From: Ciceribacter thiooxidans
GTDB lineage: Bacteria; Pseudomonadota; Alphaproteobacteria; Rhizobiales; Rhizobiaceae
Length of the DNA stretch: 64,000 bases
Assembly: GCF_014126615.1 (NCBI RefSeq)
Contig: NZ_CP059896.1
Location: 3,579,001-3,643,000, forward strand
Reading direction: 5' to 3'
Positions 8,545-18,070 of the stretch are shown piece by piece (position 1 is the stretch's first letter; the number at the start of each line of letters is the position of its first letter). The notes under the pieces were generated by a model that saw only the letters and a program-made list of their open reading frames with translations, searched no databases and had not been told where the DNA came from. Both the position numbers and the translations under genes were made by a program.

Positions 8545-9465
8545 TCAATCGAGGCCGATCGCATTCAGATCGTACGGCGTCGTCTGGTAGATCTCGTTGA
8601 TCCAGTTCCCAAAGAAGAGATGCGCATGGCTGCGCCAGCGATTCAACGGCTTCTTTGCCGGATCGTCGTCGGGAAAGTAGTTATGCGGCACCTTGATCGC
8701 CACGCCAGTTGCCACGTCGCGGTTATATTCGTCGGCCAAAGACGTCGAATCGTATTCCACATGGTTGAACATGTAGAGGCGGTTCGCCCTCTTCTCGTGT
8801 ACGAGGCAGATCCCCATCTCGTCCGATTCCATCAGGATCTCCAGCCCCGGCACCTTCTCGATGTCGGCTCGGCGCACTTCCGTCCAGCGCGAGACTGGAA
8901 TCTGGAAGTCGTCGGAAAAGCCGTTCAGGTACACGGAGGACGGATTCAGAATGTGGTGGCGGTAGATCCCGAAGGCCTTCTCGCTCAGGAGGTACTTCGG
9001 TACGCCGTGAAAGTGATAAATGGCCGCCATCGCGCCCCAGCAGACATTCAGCGTCGAATGGACGTTGGTGGTCGTCCAGTCGAGAATCTGCCGCAACTCG
9101 TCCCAGTAGGTGACCTCCTCGAACGGCAGGGTCTCAATCGGCGCACCGGTAATGATGAAGCCGTCGAACTTGCGATCCCGGACCTCCTCCCATGTCTGGT
9201 AGAAGGCAAGCAGATGGTCTTCCGGCGTATTCTTCGCCTTGTGCCCGCCGATACGGACGAGGGAAAGCTCGACTTGAAGAGGCGAAGCGCCGACCAGCCG
9301 CGCCATCTGTACCTCGGTCTTGATCTTGTTCGGCATGAGATTCAGAAGGCCGATCTGCAGGGGGCGGATGTCCTGACGGATTGCAGCCGTTTCGGTCATC
9401 ACGCGCACACCCTCGTGCACGAGGGTTTCGAAGGCAGGCAACGTATCGGGGATCTTGATCGGCAT
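8545..9465 (-). CDS. metA: homoserine O-acetyltransferase (MetA family)
   Basis: First committed step of methionine synthesis, acylating homoserine. ATG 9465 gives 306 residues beginning [15 protein letters not shown], the conserved N-terminus; a GTG at 9504 would add 13 residues. The nucleophile Cys142 is in [10 protein letters not shown]. Residue 111 is Glu (TGAPIE), which in characterised MetA enzymes marks acetyl-CoA rather than succinyl-CoA as donor (E. coli has Gly111), so an acetyltransferase is inferred despite the usual succinyltransferase label. A SAM-II riboswitch precedes the gene, giving feedback by S-adenosylmethionine. Confidence 0.96.
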   Translation of the reverse strand: MPIKIPDTLPAFETLVHEGVRVMTETAAIRQDIRPLQIGLLNLMPNKIKTEVQMARLVGASPLQVELSLVRIGGHKAKNTPEDHLLAFYQTWEEVRDRKFDGFIITGAPIETLPFEEVTYWDELRQILDWTTTNVHSTLNVCWGAMAAIYHFHGVPKYLLSEKAFGIYRHHILNPSSVYLNGFSDDFQIPVSRWTEVRRADIEKVPGLEILMESDEMGICLVHEKRANRLYMFNHVEYDSTSLADEYNRDVATGVAIKVPHNYFPDDDPAKKPLNRWRSHAHLFFGNWINEIYQTTPYDLNAIGLD

Positions 9466-9508
9466 GTTCGAACTCGACTTTCCTTGCGGGGCAGTTGCAG
9501 CCACACAT

Positions 9509-9539
9509 ACAAAAACTGCCGGCGATCTTGCAGATCGCC
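9509..9539 (-). terminator. hairpin with U-run between the SAM-II riboswitch and metA
   Basis: GGCGATCT pairs perfectly with AGATCGCC (9532-9539 with 9521-9528) around a 3-base loop; reading leftward it is followed after five bases by TTTTT. It lies about 29 bases after the riboswitch and about 45 before metA, placed as the expression platform of a transcription-attenuation device. The 5-base gap before the T-run is slightly long, so function is inferred. Confidence 0.6.
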
Positions 9540-9567
9540 ATTGGTCCTCGGGAAGTCTTTCGGAGCT

Positions 9568-9630
9568 CGCCTCGGCCCTTTAGCGATTTGTTTAACGTGG
9601 CTGCAAGCCGGCCGGCCAAATCACCACGAG
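9568..9630 (-). ncRNA. SAM-II riboswitch (metA RNA motif)
   Basis: On the minus strand the sequence CGTGGTGATTTGGCC starts the element, continues with GGCTTGCAGCCACG and TTAAACAAATCGCTAAAG, and ends CCGAGGC, matching the conserved alphaproteobacterial SAM-II pseudoknot. The P1 strands CGTGG and CCACG and the pseudoknot strands GATTTG and CAAATC are both intact. It binds S-adenosylmethionine and lies about 100 bases before metA, the classic context. Confidence 0.96.
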
Positions 9631-9787
9631 TGAAGTTAAATACCCTCAAGGGCCTTTTCGGTCAACGGGAATCGAGGTGGCAGCAGCCCCGACAAAGTAT
9701 CGCAGCCTCTTTTCGCCTCGCGACCAGACGTCGGTGCGACGACCGATAATCTTTCCCTTTCCCGGCGAGATGCGTTATGGCGAGCGC

Positions 9788-10438
9788 ATGACGAAAACTA
9801 CCTTTAGCATCCTCCTCGGAGGACACTTGGTTCTGACCGAACGGTTGACGTCAGCCGTTTCCGGTGCGCGTTTTATCGCGGCCGACGGAGGCATGCGCCA
9901 CGCGTCGATGCTCGGCGTTGTCCCGGAGCTCTGGGTTGGTGATTTCGATTCGTCGCCGGAAGCCCTCGGAGAAGCCTGGCCTGATGTCCATCGGCTGCCA
10001 TATCCGTCTCAAAAGGCAGAAACTGATGGTGCCATCGCTATAGATGAGGCGATCCGGCGTGGCGCCGGCCGGCTGGTTCTCGCAGGAGCGCTCGGGGGCG
10101 AGCGGTCGGATCATGCCCTTATGCACCTCTTGCAGGGGCTGCGGCTCGCCAAGGAAGGATACGAAACACTCCTGACCTCCGGCGAGGAGGAGGCCTATCC
10201 GCTGCTTCCCGGAAGGGTGACAGTGGATCTGCCGCCCGGCTCGCTTTTCTCGGTCGTGGGACTGTCACCCCTTACTGGCCTGTCGATCGACAACGCGCGC
10301 TATCCGCTTCAGAACTTCTCGTTGCCGCTGGGGTCAACGCGCACCATCTCGAACATTGCCGAAGGGGCGATTACCTTGTCGCTCGACAGCGGGGACGCAA
10401 TGCTTCTTGCCCGCCCCTTTGACCTGACTGGAGCATGA
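9788..10438 (+). CDS. thiN: thiamine diphosphokinase
   Basis: Transfers diphosphate from ATP to thiamine to make TPP. 216 residues from ATG 9788, chosen because the conserved ILLGGHL strand begins just after; the frame is open upstream to 9677 with non-conserved residues. Diagnostic motifs are FIAADGGMRHA and ELWVGDFDS in the catalytic domain, KAETDGAIAIDEAI, GALGGERSDHAL, and a C-terminal thiamine-binding barrel with PLQNFSLPLG and TISNIAEG. Thiamine uptake genes thiBPQ lie about 4 kb away, so salvage of external thiamine is a local theme. An ABC-F gene follows 4 bases downstream. Confidence 0.93.
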   Translation: MTKTTFSILLGGHLVLTERLTSAVSGARFIAADGGMRHASMLGVVPELWVGDFDSSPEALGEAWPDVHRLPYPSQKAETDGAIAIDEAIRRGAGRLVLAGALGGERSDHALMHLLQGLRLAKEGYETLLTSGEEEAYPLLPGRVTVDLPPGSLFSVVGLSPLTGLSIDNARYPLQNFSLPLGSTRTISNIAEGAITLSLDSGDAMLLARPFDLTGA

Positions 10439-10442
10439 ACCG

Positions 10443-12275
10443 TTGGCGCCGCCGATCCTCAAACTCGACAATATCTTCCTCTCTTTCGGCGGCACGCCGC
10501 TGCTTGCCGGGGCGAACCTGCAGGTAGAGCCGGGCGACCGTATCTGCCTTGTCGGTCGCAACGGCTCCGGAAAATCGACGTTGATGAAAATTGCTGCCGG
10601 CTTCGTGGAGCCACAGTCCGGTGAGATCTTCCGGCATCCGGGGGCGACGGTCCGGTATCTCGAGCAGGCGCCCGATTTCGATGGATACAAAACTGTCCAG
10701 GCCTACGCCGAAGCCGGACTCGGTCCTGGAGACGACCCCTACCGCGTCGCGTATCTTCTGGAGCACCTCGGCCTGACGGGGGAGGAGGACCCGGGACGCC
10801 TTTCGGGCGGGGAAGCCCGTAGGGCGGCACTGGCGCGCGTTCTGGCACCTGAACCGGATATTCTGCTACTGGATGAGCCGACCAATCACCTCGATTTGCC
10901 GACCATCGAGTGGCTCGAAGGTGAGCTTCAGAAGAGCCGCAGCGCGCTCGTCTTGATCTCTCACGACCGCCGCTTTCTCGAGAAGGTTTCGACTGCGACC
11001 GTCTGGCTCGACCGCGGCATCTCGCGCCGTCTCAACCGCGGCTTTGGCTACTTCGAGGAATGGCGCGACAAGGTCCTCGAGGAAGAAGAAATCGAACAGC
11101 ACAAACTCGGCAAAGCGATCGAGCGAGAAGAGCACTGGCTCCGCTACGGTGTTACGGCGCGACGTAAGCGCAACATGCGTCGACTCGGCCAGCTGCAGGC
11201 CATGCGTGCAGATTATCGTGGACACAGAGGACCGCAAGGGACCGTGCAGGCAAACCTCGCGGACGCGCGCGAATCCGGAAAGCTGGTCATAGAGGCAGAA
11301 CGGATCAGCAAGACATATGGCGGGCGCACCATCGTGGCCCCGTTTTCGCTCCGCGTTCACCGCGGCGACTGCATTGGTCTTGTCGGACCGAACGGTGCCG
11401 GCAAGACGACGCTCCTCAAGATGCTGACGGGACAGCTGAAACCTGACAGCGGCGCGGTGAAGCTCGGAACCAACCTGGAAATTGCGGTGCTCGACCAGAA
11501 GCGCGAGGATCTCAATCCCGATGACACGCTGGCGCACTATCTGACTGATGGTAGGGGCGAAAATCTCCTCGTCAACGGTGAGCAGCGACACGTTACCGGT
11601 TACATGAAGGATTTTCTGTTTCAGCCGGAGCAGGCCCGTACTCCGATCCGCAATCTCTCGGGCGGCGAGCGGGCAAGATTGATGTTGGCGCGCATCATGG
11701 CAAAGCCATCAAACCTGCTGATCCTCGATGAGCCGACGAACGACCTCGACATCGAGACCCTTGATCTGTTGCAGGAGATTGTCGCTGGCTATCCCGGTAC
11801 GGTCATTCTCGTCAGCCATGATCGCGATTTCCTGGACCGTACCGTCACCTCGACGATTGCGCCGGCCGATCCAGAGCAGCCAGACGGTCGCTGGATCGAG
11901 TATGCCGGCGGCTATTCCGATATGCTGGCACAAAGAAAAGGCGTCGAGGACGAACATCGCCGTGCGGCAAGGACAGACAAGGGGAAAGTACAGGAAGGCG
12001 CGGAGAAGGCACTCGACGGGCCTGCTTCCAAGACGAAGGCCAAGCTCTCCTACAAGCAGAAGTTCGCGCTGGAGACCCTGCCGAAGGAGATCGCAAAGGC
12101 CGAAGGGGAGATTGCCGTTCGCGAAGCGAAAATGGCGGATCCCGGCCTGTTCTCGCGTGATGCGGCAACGTTCAACCGACTTGCTATCGAGGTCGAAAAA
12201 CTGCGAAGCGACCTCGCGCGAATGGAGGAAGAATGGCTTGAACTGGAGATGCTGCGCGAAGAACTCGAGAGCTGA
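10443..12275 (+). CDS. ABC-F family ATPase (Uup-like)
   Basis: 610 residues with two ABC ATPase domains and no membrane segments, so a soluble ribosome-associated ABC-F protein. Domain 1 has GRNGSGKST, LSGGE and LLLDEPTNHLD; domain 2 has GPNGAGKTT, LSGGERARL and LILDEPTNDLD. A basic interdomain linker (about 205-270) and a charged C-terminal coiled coil (about 525-610) match Uup. The start is TTG at 10443, 4 bases after thiN, so they are likely cotranscribed. Its stop is only 3 bases from the stop of the convergent ABC exporter gene. Uup proteins influence ribosome function and DNA deletion rates in E. coli; the role here is inferred. Confidence 0.93.
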   Translation: MAPPILKLDNIFLSFGGTPLLAGANLQVEPGDRICLVGRNGSGKSTLMKIAAGFVEPQSGEIFRHPGATVRYLEQAPDFDGYKTVQAYAEAGLGPGDDPYRVAYLLEHLGLTGEEDPGRLSGGEARRAALARVLAPEPDILLLDEPTNHLDLPTIEWLEGELQKSRSALVLISHDRRFLEKVSTATVWLDRGISRRLNRGFGYFEEWRDKVLEEEEIEQHKLGKAIEREEHWLRYGVTARRKRNMRRLGQLQAMRADYRGHRGPQGTVQANLADARESGKLVIEAERISKTYGGRTIVAPFSLRVHRGDCIGLVGPNGAGKTTLLKMLTGQLKPDSGAVKLGTNLEIAVLDQKREDLNPDDTLAHYLTDGRGENLLVNGEQRHVTGYMKDFLFQPEQARTPIRNLSGGERARLMLARIMAKPSNLLILDEPTNDLDIETLDLLQEIVAGYPGTVILVSHDRDFLDRTVTSTIAPADPEQPDGRWIEYAGGYSDMLAQRKGVEDEHRRAARTDKGKVQEGAEKALDGPASKTKAKLSYKQKFALETLPKEIAKAEGEIAVREAKMADPGLFSRDAATFNRLAIEVEKLRSDLARMEEEWLELEMLREELES

Positions 12276-12278
12276 CGA

Positions 12279-14051
12279 TTAGAGAGCGGGAGGTGTCTGT
12301 GGGATCGCTTCCAGATGCAGCAATCTCGGAGACGTGGTGTCATAGAAAGCGCCGGATCTGCCGATATAGATGAGTGTAGCCTCCTGTAATTCGCTCATTA
12401 TCGACGACAGCCGCTCGACGGTTTCGGGCTCCAGGCCTTCGAGGACATCGTTGAAGACGATCCATTTCGGGCGGCGCAGCAGCAGATTGGCGAATGTAAG
12501 CAGCATCTGCTCGTCCTTCTCGAGCCGGCGGTCCCATCGGGCGTGCTCATCGAGGGACTTCGTAAGTTCGTGAAGGCCAACGCGTGTCAGCGCCGCAGCG
12601 ATCTCCTCATCGGAGAACTCTGCGGCCGCCGCTGGGAACAGCAAAGCATCCTGAAGTGGTCCTTCGGGCAGGTAGTCCAGTTGCGGAACGAAGAGAATTT
12701 CCTGTTCCGGAAGTTCGATCGATCCGCTTCCCCACGGCCAAAGCCCGGCGAGAGCATCGAAGAGCAGCTTCCGGTTGACGCCGTGGTCGCCGTTGATCAT
12801 GACCTTTTCGCCAGGATTGATGACGGGATCCGGTTCACGCAGGCGAAAGGCGTGCTCGCAGCTGTTGCCGTTCGGCTTTGCGCAAATCGTTATGCCCCGA
12901 AAAGCGAGCTGTCCCGCTGTTCCGTGTTTCAGCAGAATCTCGCTTCCCTCGGGATGGAAATCATCCATTTCAATGAGCGCCGCCCTGAAACTCATTACAC
13001 GTAGGAGGGTCGCCTTCCAGTCTGCGATGGAGTCGAAATTGTTGACGTACCAGCGCAGCGCCGAGTGGACCTGGTTGAACGCGGCTGCCGACATCATCAA
13101 TTCGCCGAAGCTCATAGATCCCGCAAAATAGGCCGGAGATGCGATCAATGTCGGGACGACGAGCGCGAGCCAGCCGAAGCCGGCGGTAACCCAAGTAAGA
13201 TTGGTGAGCGCCATCGCGAGTTGGCGAATCATTGCTATAACGCCGTCAATCCTGAAATGGATGCGCTGGCGCTGGCCCTCTTCGCCGCGCGCAAGTGTAA
13301 TGGCTTCGAGATTCTCGTTCGTGCGCATCAGCGAGAAGCGCAGATCGGCTTCGCGGGCGTATCGTTCGGCATTGATGCGCGTGAGCCGAAAGCCGACGAG
13401 ATTGCTGGCCAGTGAGGCAATGCTGGCATAGAAGACCGCCCCCCAAACCATGTATCCGGGAATCGAGAAACTCGTATCGCCGACATGAAAGACAAAGCCG
13501 CTCGACAGCTGCCAAAGCACGCCGATGAAGCTGACGAGCAAGATCGTTGCCTGGACGAGGCCGATCGTCAGCGAAGTGGTCATTTCGGAGAGCTTGCGGG
13601 CATCTTCATGTAGTCGCTGGTCAGGGTTGACGCCAAGGGGGCTCGAAAGCGAAAGCCGATACGCTCGCCGGTCGGTCAGCCACCGGTCGACAATATCGCG
13701 CGACAGGCCTTCTCGCATGTAGAGCGCTGCCATCTGATTGAGCCAGGTCTGCACGACATTGAGCAACAGAAGGAACCCGGCGATGAATGCAAAGTTTTTC
13801 AGCTGGACGATGAATTCCGGCAGGTCGCGGCGTTCCAGCGAATTGTAGAAAGGTGCATTCCAGCGGTTGAGAAGGATCTGGCCGTAGGCCGTGAGGAGAA
13901 TGATCGTCAGCAAGGCCGCCGCAACGAGAAGTATGCGATTGCGCACCGGCGACTCCCAGAAGGACTCTGCCGCAATCGTGATTTGCCTCTTGAAGCCGAT
14001 CTCGTAGGCCGTCTCGGCTCCGGATCGTCCTAGTGGCTCTGCATTGGTCAT
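12279..14051 (-). CDS. SbmA/BacA-like ABC transporter with a degenerate ATPase domain
   Basis: 590 residues: an SbmA/BacA-type membrane domain (about 1-370, five or six segments, with LNQMAALYMREGLSRDIVDRWL and GVNPDQRLHEDARKLSEM) fused to a C-terminal ABC domain as in YddA. The nucleotide-binding domain has lost its chemistry. Walker A reads GDHGVNRK (421-428) instead of GxxGxGKS/T. The signature LSGGE is LEKDE (510-514). Walker B lacks the catalytic Glu (VFNDV, 532-536). The switch His is replaced in YIGRSG. The Q-loop FVPQLDYLPEG is retained. The frame is intact, so this looks selected rather than decayed. Intact homologues carry peptides or cobalamin-like substrates; substrate and energy source here are unknown. 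Confidence 0.9.
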   Translation of the reverse strand: MTNAEPLGRSGAETAYEIGFKRQITIAAESFWESPVRNRILLVAAALLTIILLTAYGQILLNRWNAPFYNSLERRDLPEFIVQLKNFAFIAGFLLLLNVVQTWLNQMAALYMREGLSRDIVDRWLTDRRAYRLSLSSPLGVNPDQRLHEDARKLSEMTTSLTIGLVQATILLVSFIGVLWQLSSGFVFHVGDTSFSIPGYMVWGAVFYASIASLASNLVGFRLTRINAERYAREADLRFSLMRTNENLEAITLARGEEGQRQRIHFRIDGVIAMIRQLAMALTNLTWVTAGFGWLALVVPTLIASPAYFAGSMSFGELMMSAAAFNQVHSALRWYVNNFDSIADWKATLLRVMSFRAALIEMDDFHPEGSEILLKHGTAGQLAFRGITICAKPNGNSCEHAFRLREPDPVINPGEKVMINGDHGVNRKLLFDALAGLWPWGSGSIELPEQEILFVPQLDYLPEGPLQDALLFPAAAAEFSDEEIAAALTRVGLHELTKSLDEHARWDRRLEKDEQMLLTFANLLLRRPKWIVFNDVLEGLEPETVERLSSIMSELQEATLIYIGRSGAFYDTTSPRLLHLEAIPQTPPAL

Positions 14052-14251
14052 GGGTCAGGTTCTTCCGCGCAACAGATGGCCGGATATTACGGGCCAAGCA
14101 CTTGCCGATCGGTTGATAAGCTGACTGCTGTGGCATGAAAAAGGCGGGAAGGACAAGCTTCGTCATAATACGCCATTGAAAGCCGTGACAATCCGGCCGG
14201 GCAGTTGTCCGGAGCTTGCGTGATACGAGGTGCCGCGCTATTTCTTCCCTG

Positions 14252-14352
14252 CTCTAACGGGGTGCCAAAAGGCTCTTAAATGACCTGGTGGCTGAGAGGT
14301 GAACACCAACCCGCGGAACCTGATCCGGCTCGAACCGGCGGAGGGATTAGAC
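14252..14352 (+). ncRNA. TPP (THI-box) riboswitch upstream of thiBPQ
   Basis: Canonical blocks are in order: GGGGTGCC, GGCTGAGAGG, ACCCGCGGAACCTGATCCGG and GGAGGGATTAG, closed by a CTAA/TTAG helix (14254-14257 with 14347-14350). Binding of thiamine pyrophosphate should reduce expression of the thiamine uptake operon. Downstream, CGCCCTTTT (14363-14371) can pair with the ribosome-binding stretch AGGAGGGGCG (14389-14398) just before thiB, suggesting translational control. Confidence 0.97.
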
Positions 14353-14401
14353 GCGTAACAGACGCCCTTTTCCCGGAAACAAACACGAAGGAGGGGCGCC
14401 T

Positions 14402-15430
14402 ATGCGAACCATGATATCCGTTCTTTCCGGCTGCACGCATCTCGGCGTGGCGGCAATTGCAGTGCTGTCGTCTGTTCCCGCTTTGGCGGCCGACAAGACT
14501 TTGACGATCTACACTTACGAAAGCTTCATTTCCGAATGGGGCCCGGGTCCAAAGGTCAAGGAAGCATTCGAGAAGACCTGCGAATGCCAGGTGGATTTCG
14601 TCGGCGTCGCCGATGGGGTTGCTTTGCTGACGCGCCTGAAACTCGAGGGCGATGCGAGCAAGGCCGATCTCGTCCTCGGGCTCGACACCAATCTCGTTGC
14701 CGAGGCGAAACAGACCGGCTTTTTCGACGTGCACGGTGTCGACACCTCGGCGGTCAAGGTTCCCGGCGGCTTCTCCGACGACACCTTCATTCCATATGAT
14801 TACGGTCATTTCGCAGTCGTTTACGATACGCAGGCACTGAAGACGCCCCCGAAGAGCATGAAGGAACTCGTGGAGGGCGATCCTTCGCAGAAGATCGTGA
14901 TCGAGGATCCCAGAACGTCAACGCCCGGACTCGGATTGCTGCTCTGGGTCAAGTCGATCTACGGCGATGAAGCGCCGGCCGCCTGGCAGAAGCTGAAAGG
15001 CCGTATCTTGACCGTGACGCCCGGCTGGTCGGAAGCCTACGGCTTGTTCACGAAGGGTGAGGTGCCGATGGTACTCTCTTACACGACGTCACCGGCTTAT
15101 CATATGGTCGCCGAAGAAACCGAGCGTTACCAGGCTGCCGCCTTCTCCGAAGGCCATTACATCCAGATCGAAGTCGCCGGCTTGCTCAAGAATGCGCCCG
15201 AGAAGGACCTCGCGCGCAAGTTCCTCAAGTTCATGCTGAGCCCCGGGTTCCAGAATACCATTCCGACCAACAACTGGATGATGCCTGCCGCACCGACGTC
15301 GGAGCCGCTACCGGAGGCCTTCGGAAAGCTGGTCAGCCCCTCCAAGACGTTCCTGATGTCTCCGGAGGAGGTCGCAGCCAACCGGAAGGCGTGGATCGAC
15401 GAGTGGCTCGCAGCAATGACGCTCAAGTAA
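14402..15430 (+). CDS. thiB: thiamine ABC transporter, periplasmic binding protein
   Basis: 342 residues with a signal peptide ending VPALAADKT at about 30. The mature part reads [18 protein letters not shown], typical of ThiB, which captures thiamine and its phosphates in the periplasm. Other family blocks are [24 protein letters not shown] and PTNNWMMP. The start ATG has a strong GGAGGGG ribosome site that is also part of the predicted riboswitch switching helix. It is first in thiBPQ, with thiP 4 bases downstream. Assignment is strengthened by the TPP riboswitch. Confidence 0.96.
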   Translation: MRTMISVLSGCTHLGVAAIAVLSSVPALAADKTLTIYTYESFISEWGPGPKVKEAFEKTCECQVDFVGVADGVALLTRLKLEGDASKADLVLGLDTNLVAEAKQTGFFDVHGVDTSAVKVPGGFSDDTFIPYDYGHFAVVYDTQALKTPPKSMKELVEGDPSQKIVIEDPRTSTPGLGLLLWVKSIYGDEAPAAWQKLKGRILTVTPGWSEAYGLFTKGEVPMVLSYTTSPAYHMVAEETERYQAAAFSEGHYIQIEVAGLLKNAPEKDLARKFLKFMLSPGFQNTIPTNNWMMPAAPTSEPLPEAFGKLVSPSKTFLMSPEEVAANRKAWIDEWLAAMTLK

Positions 15431-15434
15431 CGAC

Positions 15435-17078
15435 ATGCTGGGAAGACGGCAGCGTTTGACGGGTTTCCTTGGCGGAGCGTTCAGTCTTGTCGCCATCGGG
15501 ATATTCGTCGGTGTCGCAATCCTGGCGTTGCTCCACTACGGCGGGGAAGGTGGCTTAACGGTACTCTTCTCCGACCCGCTGCTCCTGTCCGTGCTGCGTT
15601 TCACGCTGTTGCAGGCGGCACTTTCGACTGCACTTTCGGTGATTCTTGCGATCCCGGTCGCTAGATCACTCGCCCGTCAGACACGTTTCCTAGGACGCAT
15701 GTGGGTGATCCGACTGATGGCGGTGCCGATGGGACTTCCTGTTCTGATCGGCGCTCTCGGCCTGATCGGCATCTGGGGGCGGCAGGGATTGATCAACGAT
15801 GGGCTGCTCCTCCTTGGCAAGGCGGAGCCAGTTAGCATTTATGGTCTCGGCGGCATCTTGCTCGCGCACGTTTTCTTCAATCTGCCGCTTGCCGCGCGCT
15901 TGATGCTTGCTGGACTCGAGCGTTTACCCTCCGAATATTGGCTGATGAGTGCGACGCTTGGCATGAAGTCAGGCGCGATTTTCCGTTTCATCGAATGGCC
16001 CGCGCTTCGCTCGCTCATTCCCGGCATCGCCGGTCTCGTATTCATGCTTTGTGCCACCAGCTTCACGCTTGTCCTCATTCTCGGGGGAGGTCCTGCCGCG
16101 ACAACGCTCGAGGTGGCGATCTACCAAGCCCTTCGGTTTGATTTCGATCCGGAGCGGGCTGTGTCGCTAGCCTTCTTGCAGATCGCCGTTACGGCCTTGA
16201 TATTGGTGGCCATGGCCCTATTTCCTGCGCCGGCGGAGCACGGGAAGACGCTCGGTCGTCCGCCACGACGATTCGACGGTTTGGGCCTCAAAGCGCGTCT
16301 TTCGGACGGTACCGCGCTCGTCGCCGCCGTGTTGTTTCTTACTCTCCCTCTCGGGGCAGTCGTCGTTGCCGGCCTCAGGGCTGATCTCCTCAAGCTTCTC
16401 ACCGAAGAGGCATTTCTGCGAGCTGCGGCGACAAGCCTTGCAATCGCTCTCGGGTCGGCATTATCGGCACTCTTGCTTGCGCTGGCGACCATCCACGCGC
16501 AAACGGTGATCAGTCTCTTGCGGCGGCCCTCGCTAACCATGAAAGGCATCTCGCTACTTCTGTCGGGCGTGTCTTCTCTCGTGTTGTTGGTCCCGACGAT
16601 CGTGCTCGCGACGGGGTGGTTCATGGCACTGAGATCAATGGGAGACATCGCGAGTTTCGCACCGGCGGTCGTCGTCGGTATCAATGCGCTAATGGCCCTG
16701 CCGTTCGTCATGCGGGTCTTGGCGCCTGCACTGGCAACCCATCGCGCCGCGACGGGACGTCTGGTTTTCAGTCTGGGTATCGCCGGGTTTTCAAAACTGC
16801 GACTGATCGACTGGCCGCTTCTCAAAAAGCCATTGCTGACCGCTCTTTCCTTCGCCATGGCGCTTTCGCTCGGAGATCTGGGAGCCGTGGCTCTTTTCGG
16901 ATCTGAGAAAATCACGACATTGCCGTGGCTGATTTACAATCGTATGGGACAGTACCGGACCAACGACGCCGACGGACTTGCCCTGATTCTCGGCCTGATC
17001 TGTCTGCTTCTAACCCTCGCCGGCACCACCGGCGCCCAGTCCCGGAAGGATGATGTCGAGAATGCCGGACCAGTGTAA
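15435..17078 (+). CDS. thiP: thiamine ABC transporter, permease
   Basis: 547 residues with about twelve membrane segments arranged as two fused permease domains, each with a binding-protein-dependent transport loop; the first is visible around [21 protein letters not shown] (a longer block with the EAA-like Gly at its centre) and the second around [20 protein letters not shown]. Fusion of both halves is the normal ThiP design. It overlaps thiQ by 29 bases in another frame, indicating translational coupling. Confidence 0.95.
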   Translation: MLGRRQRLTGFLGGAFSLVAIGIFVGVAILALLHYGGEGGLTVLFSDPLLLSVLRFTLLQAALSTALSVILAIPVARSLARQTRFLGRMWVIRLMAVPMGLPVLIGALGLIGIWGRQGLINDGLLLLGKAEPVSIYGLGGILLAHVFFNLPLAARLMLAGLERLPSEYWLMSATLGMKSGAIFRFIEWPALRSLIPGIAGLVFMLCATSFTLVLILGGGPAATTLEVAIYQALRFDFDPERAVSLAFLQIAVTALILVAMALFPAPAEHGKTLGRPPRRFDGLGLKARLSDGTALVAAVLFLTLPLGAVVVAGLRADLLKLLTEEAFLRAAATSLAIALGSALSALLLALATIHAQTVISLLRRPSLTMKGISLLLSGVSSLVLLVPTIVLATGWFMALRSMGDIASFAPAVVVGINALMALPFVMRVLAPALATHRAATGRLVFSLGIAGFSKLRLIDWPLLKKPLLTALSFAMALSLGDLGAVALFGSEKITTLPWLIYNRMGQYRTNDADGLALILGLICLLLTLAGTTGAQSRKDDVENAGPV

Positions 17079-17778
17079 TGCCGTTGTCCTCGACAATGTC
17101 CGGCTCCGGCTCGGAGCCCGGGATTTCCTGTTCGACTGCCGAATTCCCAAGGGGACGATCACCGCGGTCGCCGGACCCTCCGGCTCAGGAAAATCGACGC
17201 TCCTGAACCTGATCGCCGGTTTCGAGACGCCGGATCATGGCCGGTTGTCGATCGAAGGAGAAGATGTACGCGGCGTCCTGCCGTCTGACCGGCCGGTTTC
17301 GCTTATCTTTCAGGACAATAATCTCTTTGCCCACCTTGATCTGTTCACGAATGTGGGGCTCGGAATCAACCCGGGTCTTCATCTCGGAGCGAAGGAACGG
17401 GAGATGGTATCGACGGCGCTGGAGCGGGTCGGCCTGAAAGGTTTCGAGCGTCGGCGCCCCTCGACGCTTTCGGGCGGGGAGCGTCAGCGTGTCGCTTTCG
17501 CAAGGGCGCTTGTGCGGCGCAAACCAGTACTGCTTCTGGACGAGCCCTTCGCGGCGCTGGATCCTGGGTCGCGATCGGCCATGGCGGACCTTCTTCAAGC
17601 TCTGCATCGTGAAACGCGCAACACGGTGGTCATCATCACTCACGATGCGGACGAGGTGGCGCGCCTTGCGGAGCACGTGCTTTTTGTCGATCGGGGAAGA
17701 ATTTCCTTCTCCGGTCCGGTGGAGGTATTTCTCCAGCGCCGCGATATCGAAGCCGTGAGGGCCTTTCTCGGCGGCTGA
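17050..17778 (+). CDS. thiQ: thiamine ABC transporter, ATP-binding protein
   Basis: 242 residues, a single ABC ATPase that energises ThiP. Walker A is [11 protein letters not shown], the Q-loop is [12 protein letters not shown], the signature [15 protein letters not shown] and Walker [13 protein letters not shown], with the switch His in ITHDADE. GGAAGG lies just upstream; ATG 17053 has better spacing than ATG 17050, and 17062 is a third option. It completes the thiBPQ operon under the TPP riboswitch. Confidence 0.95.
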   Translation: MMSRMPDQCNAVVLDNVRLRLGARDFLFDCRIPKGTITAVAGPSGSGKSTLLNLIAGFETPDHGRLSIEGEDVRGVLPSDRPVSLIFQDNNLFAHLDLFTNVGLGINPGLHLGAKEREMVSTALERVGLKGFERRRPSTLSGGERQRVAFARALVRRKPVLLLDEPFAALDPGSRSAMADLLQALHRETRNTVVIITHDADEVARLAEHVLFVDRGRISFSGPVEVFLQRRDIEAVRAFLGG

Positions 17779-18070
17779 GGCGGAGTGTTGCATCTCGGTG
17801 CCGTCGCCATAATTTGGACGCGCCCCGGTGGCATTCGCAGCTCGGATGATGCATTTTCCGCGTATATGCCTCGGTATTGTCTTACCGGAGAAGGCTCCTT
17901 TTCCTATATGCTGGTTGTGGTTGCCGGTTGAATGATGTTGTTTCGGACATATCGAAGACACGAAGAATACGCAGCCGGTAATGTTAATCGAGGGTGGCAG
18001 TCATTGGTGCCGGTCGCTCGTATTGAAGGAAGGTAGCCCGGGCAGAATGCCAGCTCCGACGGACAGACAC

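Noticed and set aside
7723..9633. 636-residue plus-strand ORF spanning galM and metA
   Set aside because: It is antisense to two well-conserved genes and to the SAM-II riboswitch, has no recognisable domain, and looks like a codon-bias shadow.
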